From the NCBI RefSeq assembly GCF_003086295.3, contig NC_092051.1, positions 9,416,810 to 9,480,809 on the forward strand: a DNA stretch of 64,000 nucleotides, read 5' to 3'. This DNA comes from Arachis hypogaea. Taxonomy: Eukaryota; Streptophyta; Magnoliopsida; Fabales; Fabaceae. The notes under the pieces are model-generated. The model saw only the letters and a program-made list of their open reading frames with translations, made no database searches and was not told where the DNA came from. Each line of letters opens with the position of its first letter. Within the stretch, counting starts at the first letter, position 1. Of the stretch, positions 45,500 to 58,080 are shown piece by piece. The position numbers and the translations under genes were made by a program.

Positions 45500-48400
45500 C
45501 TCATAATGGTTATTGATGATAACTTTCTGGTTCTGGTGCACTACAGAGGGTCGATTAAAAAAAATGTGATCTGGAATAAAAATTATTGATAAAGATCCGC
45601 TGAGTGTTTTTTTCAAATCTTCTATGAGTTTTAGCGAGTTTCAGAATACTAAAATCGAAAAACTGGGGCTGCATGGCGTGAAATGGGTGGAGAAGTTATT
45701 CTATAAAATTTTGATTTCCGTGTTGCGTGATGATGTGAAGTATGATTCATTTGTCATAAACAGTGACGAAGATTTGCAAGTTCTGTTTTATTGCCGTAGC
45801 CAGTTTTCCGAGGTGAGGACCCTTGAGCTATTGGCCAAGTTTGTAGATGTAGTCTGTAGTTCAAGAGGTTCGAACCAGAATCCTCAATCTTCAGCAATGT
45901 CAGCTGCCTCCAATTCGAGACCTCTTGGTGTATCAATGTATCATCGTCTATGCCTGTGATTGTAGCTGAGGCAGTTTTGGTTGCATCTCCTTCCTTCGCA
46001 ATTGATATAAACTGCAATCGTGACGGAGAAGTAGGTGGCAATCGACCCTTCAGTGAGCTTGCTATTGCCATGGCCGGTACTCCTATTATGGTCCCGATTT
46101 TCGGGGAGGATAGAGCATTGGATGGTGTCGAGAATATACTGCGGGATGATGATGATGACAATGATGTGGATCGCGCCACGATTGATGATGATAGTGATGA
46201 TGACATCGCGAGGAGTATTCCAGCTGGGGGTGGCGGAGAATCTAGTTCAAGAACTTAGCAGTACCCCCTCACTTCTTAGCTGTCGACTTGGATGCCATGT
46301 CACAACAGGGGGTTACTGGGAGTACCTTTTGGATTTGGGGCCAAAGATCCACAAGATACAAGAGCTCTGGTTGAGTTCCAAGTTGGGCAATAGTTTCAAG
46401 ATAAAGAGGAGGTCGTGTTAAGCATGAAGACTTATAGCATCCGCTGTGGAGTTGAGTACAAAGGGTTGGAATTCGATCATCGCAAGTACCATGGAAAGTG
46501 TAAGGATTTTGGCAACAGGGGCACATGGTTTCGGATCAGTCTTTGCCAGCGCAGGGGTATTTAAGAGGTAAAATGGTACAATGGACCACATACTTGTCCG
46601 GCTCCCTCGATATCTAGTGATCACAGGATTCTTGATTACCATGTTATATCGACTTTCATACTACCTATGATTAGAACTGATGCTACTGTGTCGATCAAGG
46701 TACTGCAGAATGCGACAGAGGCACATTTCGATTTTAGACCGACTTATAGGAGGATTTGGTTAGCTAAGTAGAAGGCTGTGGCATAGATTTACGGAGATTA
46801 GGAGGATTCATATAATGAGTTGCTGCGATGGGTACTGGGTGTGCAGATCACCATGGCAGGTAGTGTTGCAATGTTGAGGACGAGTCTTGTGCGAGTTAGT
46901 AGGCAAGTTGATGAGTCATCAGCTTATTTCCATAAGTTTTTTTTGGACATTCCCATTATGTATTGAAGTCTTCCGGCATTGTAAGCAATTGGTTAGTGTT
47001 GACGGGACCCACTTATAAGCAAAATATGGGGGTACACTGCTCATTGCAATTGCTTAGGGCAACAACTCTAATATCTTTCATGTTGCATTCGCACTTGTGG
47101 ATGGTGAGAATGCAGAATTGTTGTAAGACCCCGAATTTTCAGAAACTAAATATTGTTATTTAATGATTTATTTTATTTATTCAAGAATATAATTTTCAGA
47201 AATTTATATATTAATTGAGATTTTCTTATTATTGATTTTAAACTTTAGTGATCGAAAAATAATGAGAGTTTTATCCGCTTTAGTTTGAATAATTAGATTT
47301 TGAATTTTATTTTATGATTTAAAGGAAATTAATTTAATTATCTCTAGTTATTGAGTTAGAGTATCTATTTGAAAATAAATTTGTAAATTAATAATTAAAT
47401 AGTATTTTTATAGATATTATTGTTAGATTAAAATTTAGTTTTTAATTACTCTATTACCCTAATTTTTATTAAAATTACTAAACTACCCAAAATCTTCAAA
47501 CCCACACTCTCCTAACCCTAATTTTATTATTACACTTTTCCCCTTTTCTCCTTGTCTCAGCGCCGCCATACCCTTTTCCAAAAACAACATAACACTCAGC
47601 TTCAGTAAACCAGAGAAAGAAAAGAAAGAAAGAAAGGGAGAAGAGAGAACGGGGAGAGCAGAGGGGAGGAAGGAAGGAGAGGAAGGCGGCACGGTGGGTG
47701 TCACTGCCCCCGCCGCCGCTGTTGGCAAGGGAGTAGGAGACCCGAGAGGAAGAGGGCACCGGGGAAGAGAGGGAGCTGTGATCCACAGAGGAAGGAGGAG
47801 GGAGACTGCCGCTACAGCTGCGCCACCGCCATCGCGTCCTGCTGCCTGCGCCGCCACCGTCCAGCTCGAGCCACCACCGCGCCATTCGTCACCATCGCGA
47901 GGAAGCTCAGAACCGAGGGAGAGAGCCGCGCGAGGAGAAGGAGGCGTCGCCATCCGTGGAGCCCGCATCGTTACCGTCGCCGTTCTTCGCCACTGCCGAG
48001 CTGCCGTCGACACAGATCTGACCAAAGGAGAAGAGGGAAACGCGACCAAAATGGGATGGAAGGGAAGGAAGCCACCTTCACCGCCGTCGAGCCATCTCCG
48101 CCGCTGTTGCCGTCGGAAACTGCCACTGAAGCTTCTGTTTTCTTGTGAGTTTTTTCGCTACGGGCTGAAGCCGCTGCCGTTGAAGCTTGCTGGAGCTGTG
48201 GCTGCACTGTACTTTAGTTCCTTGCTGGTACAGTAAGTCGTTCTTGCTTTGAAACACTTTTAGTCGATGTTCTGTTATGTGGCTGAGGTTTTGCGATGCT
48301 ATTTGCTATTTGATTGAGTTTCAGTTATTTCTTGTTGCGATTAGAGTAGCTATGGTTGCTGAAAAAGTGATTTGGAGCTTCGGTTGTGGCTACCGCTGTG

Positions 48401-51400
48401 ATGAGTCGAGGGAAAAAGGGATTCAACGCGTTTAATTATGCGGATTGCGAATAATTGAGGTAGGATTTTCTTAAAATTTATTTTATCTTATAGAGTTGTT
48501 ATAAATAGATTTTAATGTGAGAAACATACGTTTGTGATTATGATTGTCTTATGAATGTGGTTGCTTGCTGGACTGAATGGCTGATTGCTTGATTGTTTGA
48601 GGGGTGTGTGATTGTTGAAAAGAAATTAGTTTGAAAAGTTATTTAGTTGATTATTATGAAAAGTGATTTTTCTTGGTTTTGAAGTTAATTTGAGAATGTA
48701 AATGAATCGGCTTTGGAAATGATTTGAGATATGAAAATTAATTAATTTTGGAAGCGGTTTAATTTTGAATTAGTTTGATTTTATAAATAATTTAATATTT
48801 GAGCTGGTTTAATTTTGAAAAAGATTTATTGTTGGAAATGGTTGGATTTGAAAATAATTTGATATTATAACTGGTTGAATTTTGGAAAATGATTGAGATT
48901 TGAAAATGGTTGAGAAAGGGTTTGAGGAATGTTTGGATGGGGCCCGAAAAGGGTGGCAGAGTCCAAGTTTTAGAGGAGATGCTGCCAAAATTTTATAAAA
49001 TTAGAAGTTTTATTTGAAGTAATTATTTAAAAAGATTTGGTTTTAAACATTATATGTTTTAAGATTGATTTATTTAGAAAAGAAAGAATTATGTTTTGGA
49101 TTGGGATTGTTGATGAACGGAATGGAAAGAAGGATGATGAGGATTGACTTTGAAATATGATTTTTGAATGAATTTGGAAATGAGATATGGATTGACGAAT
49201 GACGATGATATTGAGAATGGATTAGATATTGATGAATGTTGAATGAATTATTCATATGGCTTATGAATTTGAATTATCTGAGACACGAGTTTCCCTGGGT
49301 AGACGCAGTGGCTTGCCACCACTTACTCCGGGTTGAGACTCGATACTCTGTTGACCCTACGACGTAAGGGTGACCGGGCACTTATAAATTCCCAGGAATG
49401 GTACCCCCATTGAGTGATTTGATATATATATATATATATGAGAAAAAGCTATGCATAGACTCATGGGGATGCGCGTCGGGGGACAGTCCAAGGGTTTAGC
49501 AAACCGGACTTATCGGGTTGGCTGTATAACCGACATTTGAGCTCATTAGCCATAGGACAGGCATGCATCATACGCATTTGTATGCTTTGCTTGGGTTTGA
49601 ATTTGTTTTGGTTTGCCTAATTATTAAACTGTTATTAACTGCTACCTGAACTATTTGCTGTAACTGCTACCTAAACCTGTGTTTTTCTTGTTTGTTTTGC
49701 CTGTGTTTGTCCTGATGTGCTACTTTTGAGAATGAGTTTTGGTGCTGAATTGATGATTGTGCTGATTGATTTGCGTGGTTGGTTTCTGAATAAGATTTTC
49801 TTATAAGAAAAGAAAGGTTTTGGATTTCTGGATATTTAAGTATTGATTTTTGAAAAGGATTTTTGGATTACTAGTTGTTGGTTTTTAAAATATTCAAAGG
49901 ACAAACAATAATCACTGAGCTTAAAAATAGATATCTCTTTAAATATCTTATTATGACAACTCTGAAACTCTGTGGTGAGACCGTGTGGTTAGGTTCTCTC
50001 CCCCCTACAGCTTTATCTTTTCAGGAGACGGATGAAAAAGCTCACGAAGGGTTGTATTGCGTTTCACTTAGTTGATAATGCTGTTTAGTTTTTATTTATT
50101 TACCCCTCGCCGTCAATATTATATTATGTAAGAGGGATATGAGTTATATGATTTGTATGTATATAATATGTATAAGTTACTTGAGTAAGAAGTTTTGTAC
50201 ATGTATATGCTTGTTTTGTTTTATTTAAAAAGTTTTCTTTTTCCGCTTTTCAAAAAGAACAGTGATACGATTTCGAGTCAAAGGCTCCTATTTTATTATT
50301 AAGTATATGAAGGTGTCGTAATACTTCTTGCTATCAGAGTAGCGCAGCCGGAAGCGTGACATTCTGATAGTGAGGGTATTACAATTGTGATCATTCTATC
50401 TATCTCACCTTCGGCAGCACATAACGCCTCAGCCTAGTATTCTAGTCATATCTGATAGGCAAAATGGGATTAAGGCTGCACTGGAGGCTTCTAATGGCGA
50501 TTGGCTTCCACCTAGTACATACTGGGCATTTTGTATCTGACACGTGGCGGCCAATTTCACCCTGAGTTTTAAGGGTAAGGATACACGGAGGTTTCTAGTG
50601 AATGCTGCCTACGCCAAGACTGAGGTTGAGTTTGACTACTAGTTTGACATTTTTCAGTCCAAAAACCTACAATGTGTGACTGGGCTAACAGAATTGAGTA
50701 TGCTCAATGGACTCAGCATCGGGATGAAGGTCGGAGATTGAGGCATATGACTACCAACATCTCCGAGTGTGTAAACTCGATACTAAAGGGTGTAAGGAAC
50801 CTTCCAATTTGTTTGTTGGTGACGTTCACCTATGGGAGATTGGCCGAGCTATTTGTCCGCAAGGGACGAGAGGCAGAGACACAGTTAAGAATCGGGTAGC
50901 AGTTTAGTCAGCATCTGATGAAGGCTATAGATGCTAATCTAAAGGCCTCAAGGTGTTTTACAATGACCTTGTACAACAGGAATAATTTTGAGTTCACTTT
51001 AGCTGAGACCAATCAGACTGGTAGCTTCTCACTTTGCTCGTACAGAGTGTCCTTTAGGGACCAGACCTGTGATTGCGGATATTTTCAAGCACTTCATTAT
51101 CCTTGTCACCATGCCTTAGCATGCTGTGTAGACTCACGTCTGAGTTGGGCCACCTATGTCCATGAGTTGTAGCAGACGAGGTCGGTGTTCAATGTCTATC
51201 GGATTGGATTCACACCTCCGATCCTGAGGGATTTTGGCCACCGTATAATGGTCCGACAGTCATACTGGATCCAACCAAGAGACGTGCGTCTGAATGGCAT
51301 GCCAGTACTACTAGGATCCTGACTACCATGGATGAGGCTGACCCGAACAGACTGAAGAGATGCGGGCTGTGCAAACATTGGTTCGGCACCCGCCAATAAT
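45500..51400 (+). pseudogene. MULE (MURA-type) transposase, decayed and split
   Basis: The N-terminal part, 45500 to about 47116, is readable in changing frames: a PB1-like start (VEKLFYKILISVLRDDVKYD), an acidic low-complexity stretch (46080-46260), then the DUF/zinc region (SMKTYSIR-like near 46430) and the HFDFRPTYRRIW segment near 46725. The transposase core is then cut by a 3262-bp solo LTR (47122-50383). It resumes at about 50389 with RQNGIKAALEAS, then NAAYAKTEVEFDY, CDWANRIEYAQWTQ and NISECVNSILKGVRNLP. The SWIM zinc finger CDCGYFQALHYPCHHALACC is at about 51070-51130. A Cys/His tail ends near 51399. Many stops and shifts occur, so it is inactive. MULEs of this type move by cut and paste with 8-11-bp duplications. 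Confidence 0.9.
47122..50383. mobile_element. 3.26-kb solo LTR inside the MULE transposase
   Basis: Starts TGTAAGACCCC and ends GGGTATTACA (TG...CA with inverted TGTAA/TTACA). ATTGT is duplicated exactly at 47117-47121 and 50384-50388. No internal region, primer site or second LTR. A GC-rich segment (47500-48230) likely corresponds to the transcribed leader of the parent element; ORFs there in three frames are compositional. A (TA)n run lies at 49422-49440. The length suggests a large Ty3-gypsy (Tekay- or Tat-like) parent, which is inference. Confidence 0.85.
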
Positions 51401-51925
51401 GTGTAGCATTGTGTTTGTGTAGTGTAAATGTGTAATGTTGATTCAAAATTTTTCTTCGTTGGTTTACTTTAATGATGGTGTCCGTTTTAAGAGGAGTTGC
51501 TGTTTGCATTCTCGCTTGACAGTTAACTTATTTTCATCATTCGATTTTCGAGTATGTTACGTGTTATTGACTCATGTTATAAGATGGCGGTATAATACAT
51601 TATGAAATAGTGATATAACATACATGTTATAATAAATAATATGACATACATGTGCAACTAAATATAGTAAAATACATACGCGACAAGTACGTTGTCTCTC
51701 AATAAGATATAACTAGCATATTGATAACTTTGCACGCATAAGAAACATAAAAAATAGAGAATGAAAAGATAACAAAACATCCAACATACATGTCATAATA
51801 ACAACATAAAATAAATAAAAGAAAACATGAACATAGGAGCGATACTAAATGATATAACACAACATGTGATAATAACAAAATGAAGGACACAACATGAACT
51901 CAACAATGCCATAAACCCTAGTCAA
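51401..51925. other. MULE 3' region
   Basis: AT-rich, with repeated 'ataacatacatgt' phrases. It lies between the transposase end and the convergent PMD-type tail. No gene. Confidence 0.45.
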
Positions 51926-51929
51926 AAGA

Positions 51930-52927
51930 GATGTGATCCTGTGAAGCAGAAGCGGGGGTGCCTGATCTGCCGTGCTCTCTGGGCTAGAGGGACCCAATCC
52001 TCGTGTCCGTCCCCATCATCTGCCATATCATTTGGTATGTAATCCTATGATGTCGATGGACCGGGGTGTGCCGGAATATGTGTAACAAATGCTGAAGGGG
52101 GTGTCCCGCCCAACGCATATGTGTCATCCATGGGTCCAGTAGGAGGCTCATTCAGATCGACATCTAGGTGTGGCTGCAATCCACCTACCTAAGATCTGCG
52201 TCGTGCAAAGTCACCCTCCTGCATGATCACACTAATCTCCTCAAGGAAGCGTGAACTTCCAAACTCCGCGTTAAGGCCCTCACTGCCAAGCAAGCCCGAT
52301 AGCACTCACCTGGGCTAATGTACGTCTGACTCTCGTGCATCGCCACATCACTGCTAGGAACCCCAACGAAATAATCACCAAACTCTCGTTTGACCACTCC
52401 GCCACCTCCGTCACTGCATAATCCACCACCTCCATAACTATCATATCCACCGCAACTATATACATCTCCCTGATGGCCAACACTACCACCACTATCACCT
52501 CCTCCACCATGACAACCACCCTTACCACCTCCATTACTATCACCAAAACCACCACCACCCTCACCACCATCACGTCCACCACCATGGCCTCCATAATCAC
52601 CTCCATGACCACCCCTGTCATATCCTCCACCACCACCTCCGTCACCACCGTCATATCCTCTACCACGACCACCATCATCTCCACCATCACCATCGTTGTC
52701 TCCACCACTACGTGCCCTCATCCTCTCCGCCTTTTCCTCCACGTCGGGCTCTACCCCGACCACCATCCCTAACTCTTCTATGGTCGTGACCCCTCACTCC
52801 TCTATGACCACGACCCCTTCCCTCCAAAACATCAATGGCATCGTCAAGCCACCTCTACTCATGCTGACTCGAAGGGCATGCCATGCTGCCTCCTCATACT
52901 CGTGATACATCGTTGGGGCTGCATTAC
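51930..52927 (-). pseudogene. C-terminal exon of a transposon-borne plant-mobile-domain (PMD/'phosphatase 7 long form-like') gene
   Basis: The minus strand reads MYHEYEEAAWHALRVSMSRG after a good acceptor (AATGCAG) near 52920. Then comes a Gly/Asp/Arg low-complexity tail (52280-52720, GGT/GGA triplets) and an end with PPTGPMDDTYALGG and FVTHIPAHPGPSTS. This is the tail of the genes annotated as serine/threonine-protein phosphatase 7 long-form homologs, which carry the plant mobile domain and often travel with MULEs. The PMD itself is missing. Stops in the tail (for example near 52050 and 52790) show decay. The reversed frame gives a poly-Thr/Ser ORF that is a shadow. Confidence 0.6.
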
Positions 52928-53897
52928 AATGACAAAATTCTCTAAAAACCAAAACACTTTAAAAAAATAATAATCACCTAAAACGGATCATTCTAATAAA
53001 AAAATACTTTAATGTAACAAATATTACAAACATGAACATAGATAACTAAAATATTTAAGAATTAAATTAAATTAAATCAAATTAGCCAAAATTAAATTAA
53101 ATTATAATGGAACATCGTTAATCAAATATTTACGACAGAAACCTAAACCATAAGGTATATAACTAAACTTGTGGTGCCTCGTTAATCTAACATTTAATAA
53201 TTTAATTTTTTACATAAATTAAATTATGCTAAATTCTTGCTAATCTTCTATAACCTAGTTAATCCAACACTTAAAACCTAAATTAAATTAAACTCCAACA
53301 AAATTTCTAACCTCGTAAAACTTCTAACATTAAAAACTTACAAATTCTAACCAACCCTGTTATCACTACTCATCACCTTTTTACTTAGTTATCCCTCATC
53401 CAATATGCACTTGTGATTCTAATATTCTAAACTAAAATTGTTCCATTAAACAATTTTAAAATACCATTTCAAATTTTTGAAATCTAACCAACTACTAAAT
53501 CACTACTTCTAACCACTATTTATATTGAAAAAATTAATTTTCTAATTCCTAAGTAATTCCTATTCCAAACTAATTTTTTTAGGGAAAAATAATTTAATCA
53601 TTAAAAATATTTTAAAAAATATTTTAAAAAAATATAATTTAATCAATAAAAAAATAATTTGTTAAAGCATATTTTGGTAAACAAAACTTTATCACAAAAA
53701 ATAAAATTTTTGTTAAAGGGTATTTTTATAAAAATATTTTTTTTAAAATGAGTAAAGTTAATGGTAGTTAACACAAAAAATTTTAAATGAATTAAAGAGG
53801 AGGTTTTTTTAAAAGTTATAAAGGAGGAGAGTGTACATTTTATAAATAGAAAAGAGAGAAAGATCAGCAAAGAATATGACAAGGAAACACATACTAA
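52928..53897. other. AT-rich spacer
   Basis: Probably an intron of the PMD-type gene followed by unassigned AT-rich DNA. No ORF with family similarity. Confidence 0.4.
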
Positions 53898-54134
53898 TTA
53901 CTTGGGGATCAGCAAACAAACCCTCATTAGAGAAGTTGGCGCATGACCAATGGCTCGATAGAGGTGACTTTGTCCAGAAAAGGCATTCAGCCATGACTGT
54001 ATACGCGACTCTTTGAACCACAACTGCCTTGCAAAGGATGTTGCGTGGTCTAACGAGGAGAATAGAGACGCCTCTATCATCTTCTCTGCGAACCAACAGC
54101 TTCTGGTAATGAGATAGAAGTCTCGGCTCTCCAA
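53898..54134 (-). pseudogene. TTL / OHCU decarboxylase first-exon fragment
   Basis: The minus strand reads FAEKMIEASLFSSLDHATSF, then ARQLWFKESRIQSWLNAFSG, then AIGHAPTSLMR. This matches the N-terminal OHCU-decarboxylase domain of plant transthyretin-like protein (TTL), a peroxisomal enzyme of purine-to-allantoin (ureide) breakdown. The family helix that ends in a His (SAHPQIG in many members) reads SGQSHLYRAIGH here. The fragment starts MESRDFY at 54134 and runs off after SLMR into a frame change; GLFADPQ is readable in the neighbouring frame. No other exons. It lies between two transposon relics, so it is a captured or stranded fragment. Confidence 0.75.
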
Positions 54135-54439
54135 TTTCCCTGATAGGCAACGGAGATAGAACGAATGTACAGGGACAATTAAAAAATGTGATTGTAGGAA
54201 ATCTTATATGAGAGGCAACAGTTAGATAAAATCGATTTATATCAGAACCCAGTCAAATAATAGAGCTTTACATGAGGGGATAAGTTTTAAATAATAAGAA
54301 ATAACTCAATCTAGATATCTTTTCTGATAATGAAATGACTAGAATACAATCAACTATCTCTCCTAGGTGAATCATGACAGTAGTATATATCCATGAAATT
54401 CCGTGAATATGAGCTACATCCATCATGGAGAAATGTATT

Positions 54440-57400
54440 TTAGGAATCGATGGCCTCATCACAATCCTCACCCACGTCATGAGTGGATTCCTCTAAAACC
54501 TCATCTCTTGTCAACCGCAAGCCTTCGACATCAAATTCAGGCAAGCTCGTCATACAGAACTGGGGGTGAAAGTCGACCTCACAATGTTCATAATCTTCGC
54601 CCATGTCAAACAAATCTCTTGGCATCACATGGACTACTACACTCCATCCATTGTCCACCTCATCCTCCACATAGAACACAAGACGCGCCTCAGATGCTAG
54701 GATGTACGACTCATCGTCTTCTCGATCACCGGTGTGAATCGGATTGGCAAAATTGACACAGGTATGACCCAACTCATCTTGTCGTATGCCTCTGCCCGAC
54801 GTGGTGTCTGCCCAGAGACACTTGAACAAGACTACATTGAACTAACCACTGTAATTTAGCTCGATGATGTCTATTAATCTCCCGTAGTACGAGACATCAC
54901 CGACGGCAACATTGACATCCCGTTTGCTTGCATAACTCCTAGTATACGAAGTGACATAAATCCCGCTATTTTGTGTTTTCATCCCTTCCTCCCTCGAGAT
55001 GGTTCTAAATTTAAATCCATTGACGTTGTAAGCTTGATAGCGTCTTGCCTGAGCAAGAGGCCCACAGGCAAGCCATTGCAACTCGTTCGAATGACTGGTG
55101 CTTCCAAATGGAACCTAGCATTGAACCATTAGAGGCAAGAAAGCATCAAAGGGTAGTGGGATCCTGTGATATTAAGGATTACCTGATGCTTGAACCAGTT
55201 GGGGAATTCTCTCTGCACCACACTATCTATAAGGGACTGGGACCTTGTTTTGCTTCGCATTTTTCTCTTTGAGATGGCTCTATACTCACTATGCATGGTG
55301 AAAAAAATGTTCACTTTTATTATTATTAAAGCCATATTAGCTCGCTGGATAATTCTAGAACTTGGTCTCGATACTTACTCTAAGAATTTCTCTATAGTAA
55401 TGCAATTGACCAGTACATAACGATGTGCTTGAAGGATTTCAGTGGCTGTCAAAGTAAAAAATGAAGCAGCCCCGACCGCCTTTCCAACTTCTGGGAACAT
55501 GCTGGCAGCCTCATTGGGCAAGGCATCGCTCAGCCGATCGTCAACCCACGTCGGTCGGTTGATCCTAGTCTCGACGTTATCTAGATATCTTGAACAGAAC
55601 GTGAGAATCTCTTTTGACAAGTAGCCCTCTGCAATAGATCCCTCCGGTTGTGCCCTATTACGCATGTACTGCTTGAGACGACATAGGTACCTTTGAGAAC
55701 ATAACACATAAAATTATAGGTGACAGCTATCCTAAAAAAATAGGTCGAGAAAGCTTAGGTAGATTTCTACCTCTCAATTGGGTACATCCACCGGTAATGC
55801 ATTGGGCCACCGAGGCGTGCCTCCTCGACCAAATGCACCGTTAGATGAACCATGACTGTGAAGAAGGAAGGTGGAAATATCATCTCTATGTGGCATAGAG
55901 TATGGACCACACGATCCTGAAGGAGAGAAAGTTGACGAGGATCTATACATTTGCTGCATAGTAGTCAAAAAAAGGCTGATAACTGAGCCAAGATAGTGGA
56001 CACTTGGGTGGGCAATATGTGCCTTGACGCAATTGGCAAGAGATGTTCCATTAGAATGTGGCAGTCATGACTCTTCAAGCCCAATAACTTGTGCTGTTTT
56101 AAATCAACACATCGAGAGATGTTGCTAGAGTACCCGTCTGGAAAGACCACATTCTTGATAGTCCTAAGAAATACCTCCTTCTATGGATTTGACATGGTAA
56201 AGACTGCATAGGGATACTTTCCACCTTCAAGTGGCCACATATCATGCCTGATTCCTATCAACTGGAGATCTTTTCGAGCCTTTAGGTGGTCTTTGGACTT
56301 ACCACTCTCGTTCAACATGGTGAACACAATGTTGTCGCACACATTCTTCTCTATGTGCATCACATCAAGATTGTGGCATAATTCGTTGTTCTCCCAGTAT
56401 GGGAGATCGAAGAATATACTCCTCTTTTTTCAAGGATACTCGTCTTGTACCCCGGTCTGCTGTCTGCGCCTTCTTTTACCGCCCACCGCTCCCACCTTGC
56501 CGTGTGAGATTGGCACACTCTCCAACTGTCTCAAGATATCCCTGCCAGTCAATTTGATAGGTGGGGATCTATCATCTACCTTTCCATCAAATCTAATTCG
56601 GTCCTGTCTATATCTGTGATCGTGATTCAAGAAGCAACGATGACCCATGAAACACCATTTCTGACTGAAGGTGAGCCGCCTAGTCTCGGCGTCCAGATTT
56701 CACGTGGGGCAAGCTCTTCCGCCGTACGTATTCCAGCCAGATAAAATTGCCCAATCCAGGAAAATCGCTAATGGTCCACATCAACGCAGCACATATCTTG
56801 AATGTTTTCTTCTCACTGGCATCGTACGTATCAACACCGTCCCACAACTGCTTCAACTCATCAATCAGTGGCTGTAAGTAGACATCTATGTCATTGGCAG
56901 GCATTTTAGGACCGAGAATAATCATGGAGAGAATAAAGTTGGTTTGTTTCATGCAAATCTATGGGGATAGGTTGTACGGAATAAGAATCATTGGCCATAT
57001 TGAGTACTTTGAACTGAGGTTTCCATAAGGATTGAAGCCACCACTAGCCAGGGCTAAGCGAACACTGCGCGGGTCGCCAGAAAAGTCAGTATATCTCCTG
57101 TCAAATGCTGTCTAGGCCTCGCCATCCCTGGGATGCCTCAAGAAACTGTCAGAATTGGTTCCTCTCTAGTGCCACAACATGTCCACTGATGTCTTGCTGG
57201 ACATGAATAATTGCTGCAACCGTGGGATCAGAGGAAAGTAGCGGATAATCTTCGCCGGCAGAGGTTTCCCATTCTTCTTGACAACGGCGTTGATCCTTAC
57301 TAAGGAATTCTTCCGGGTCTTTTGCTTCCACCTGGATGCTCCACACTGTTTGCATCTAGACAGGTCTTGATCGGAGCCCTGATACAGCATGCAGTCATTT

Positions 57401-58080
57401 GGACATGCATCTATCCTCTTGTACTCAATACTGAGCTTCCTTATGATCCTCTTGGCATCGTGCAAGGTCTTCGGAATCTTTGCATGCTGGAAGGCATCCC
57501 CCAGTAGCTCTAGAATCAAACCGAAAGCCTTGTCGCTCACTCCACACATGCACTTGATATGGTAGAGCCTCACCAAGAAAGGCAGCTTAGAGAATTTTGA
57601 GCATCCCGGGTACAATTCCTGCTCGCCATCCTCAAGCAAGTCGTGAAAGGCACGAGCCTCGCGGCTAGGTTCGTCAGATAAGTACGGCAACCCCTCCGCA
57701 ACATCTCCGACATACCCATTCATCGAGTCTTCATCGTCACTCTGCAGTCCCGGCATGTTGAATGCATCGTGGACCATGTCACGCATTTGATCTCCTGAAT
57801 TTACAGTGGGTTCTAGTTCTTCCCTACTGTTGGATCTCTCGTCTACGATCCTCTCACCGTGATGTAACCAAAAGGTATAGTTAGGGGGAAAGGGTTTCAT
57901 CAAAAGATGATCGTAGGCGTCCTCTCTAGTTTGGAAAAATCAGAACTCACACAAAGGGCATGGACAATGTATCATCCCATCGGATGATGCATTAGCAAAT
58001 GCAAAGTCAAGAAATCTATTCAGGCCATCCATATATTCTACACTACCTCGTGGCTTTGTAATCCAGCTCTTATCAATGTC
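54440..58080 (-). pseudogene. CACTA (En/Spm, TNP2-type) transposase, decayed
   Basis: On the minus strand the transposase-associated zinc domain begins near 58080 (KSWITKPRGSVEYMDGL... CPCPLC). A TGA at 57942-57940 interrupts it. The longest open piece is 57903-57166 (245 codons), with the acidic region, YPGCSKFSKLPFLVRLYHIK, MCGVSDKAFGLILELL and the CPNDC...C.QCG zinc motif followed by SRWK. Core TNP2 pieces follow near 57150-56680 (SLALASGGFNP-like, ICAALMWTISDFPGLG) and 56270-55990 (HDMWPLEGGKYP, LGLKSHDCHILMEHLLP). The tail is at 55707-55375 (RYLCRLKQYMRNRAQPEGSI) and a DUF4216-type C-terminus at 55081-54440 ending at a stop at 54440. Stops and frameshifts are numerous. Terminal repeats of this copy were not found. 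Confidence 0.9.

Noticed and set aside
46963..47163. 66-codon ORF across the MULE/LTR junction
   Set aside because: Half MULE, half solo LTR; chance open frame.
47483..48236. Multiple Ser/Pro/Arg-rich ORFs up to 188 codons on both strands
   Set aside because: GC-rich leader part of the solo LTR; low-complexity translation in three frames and no family match.
52473..52772. Poly-Thr/Ser plus-strand ORF
   Set aside because: Reverse of the glycine-rich tail of the PMD-type gene.
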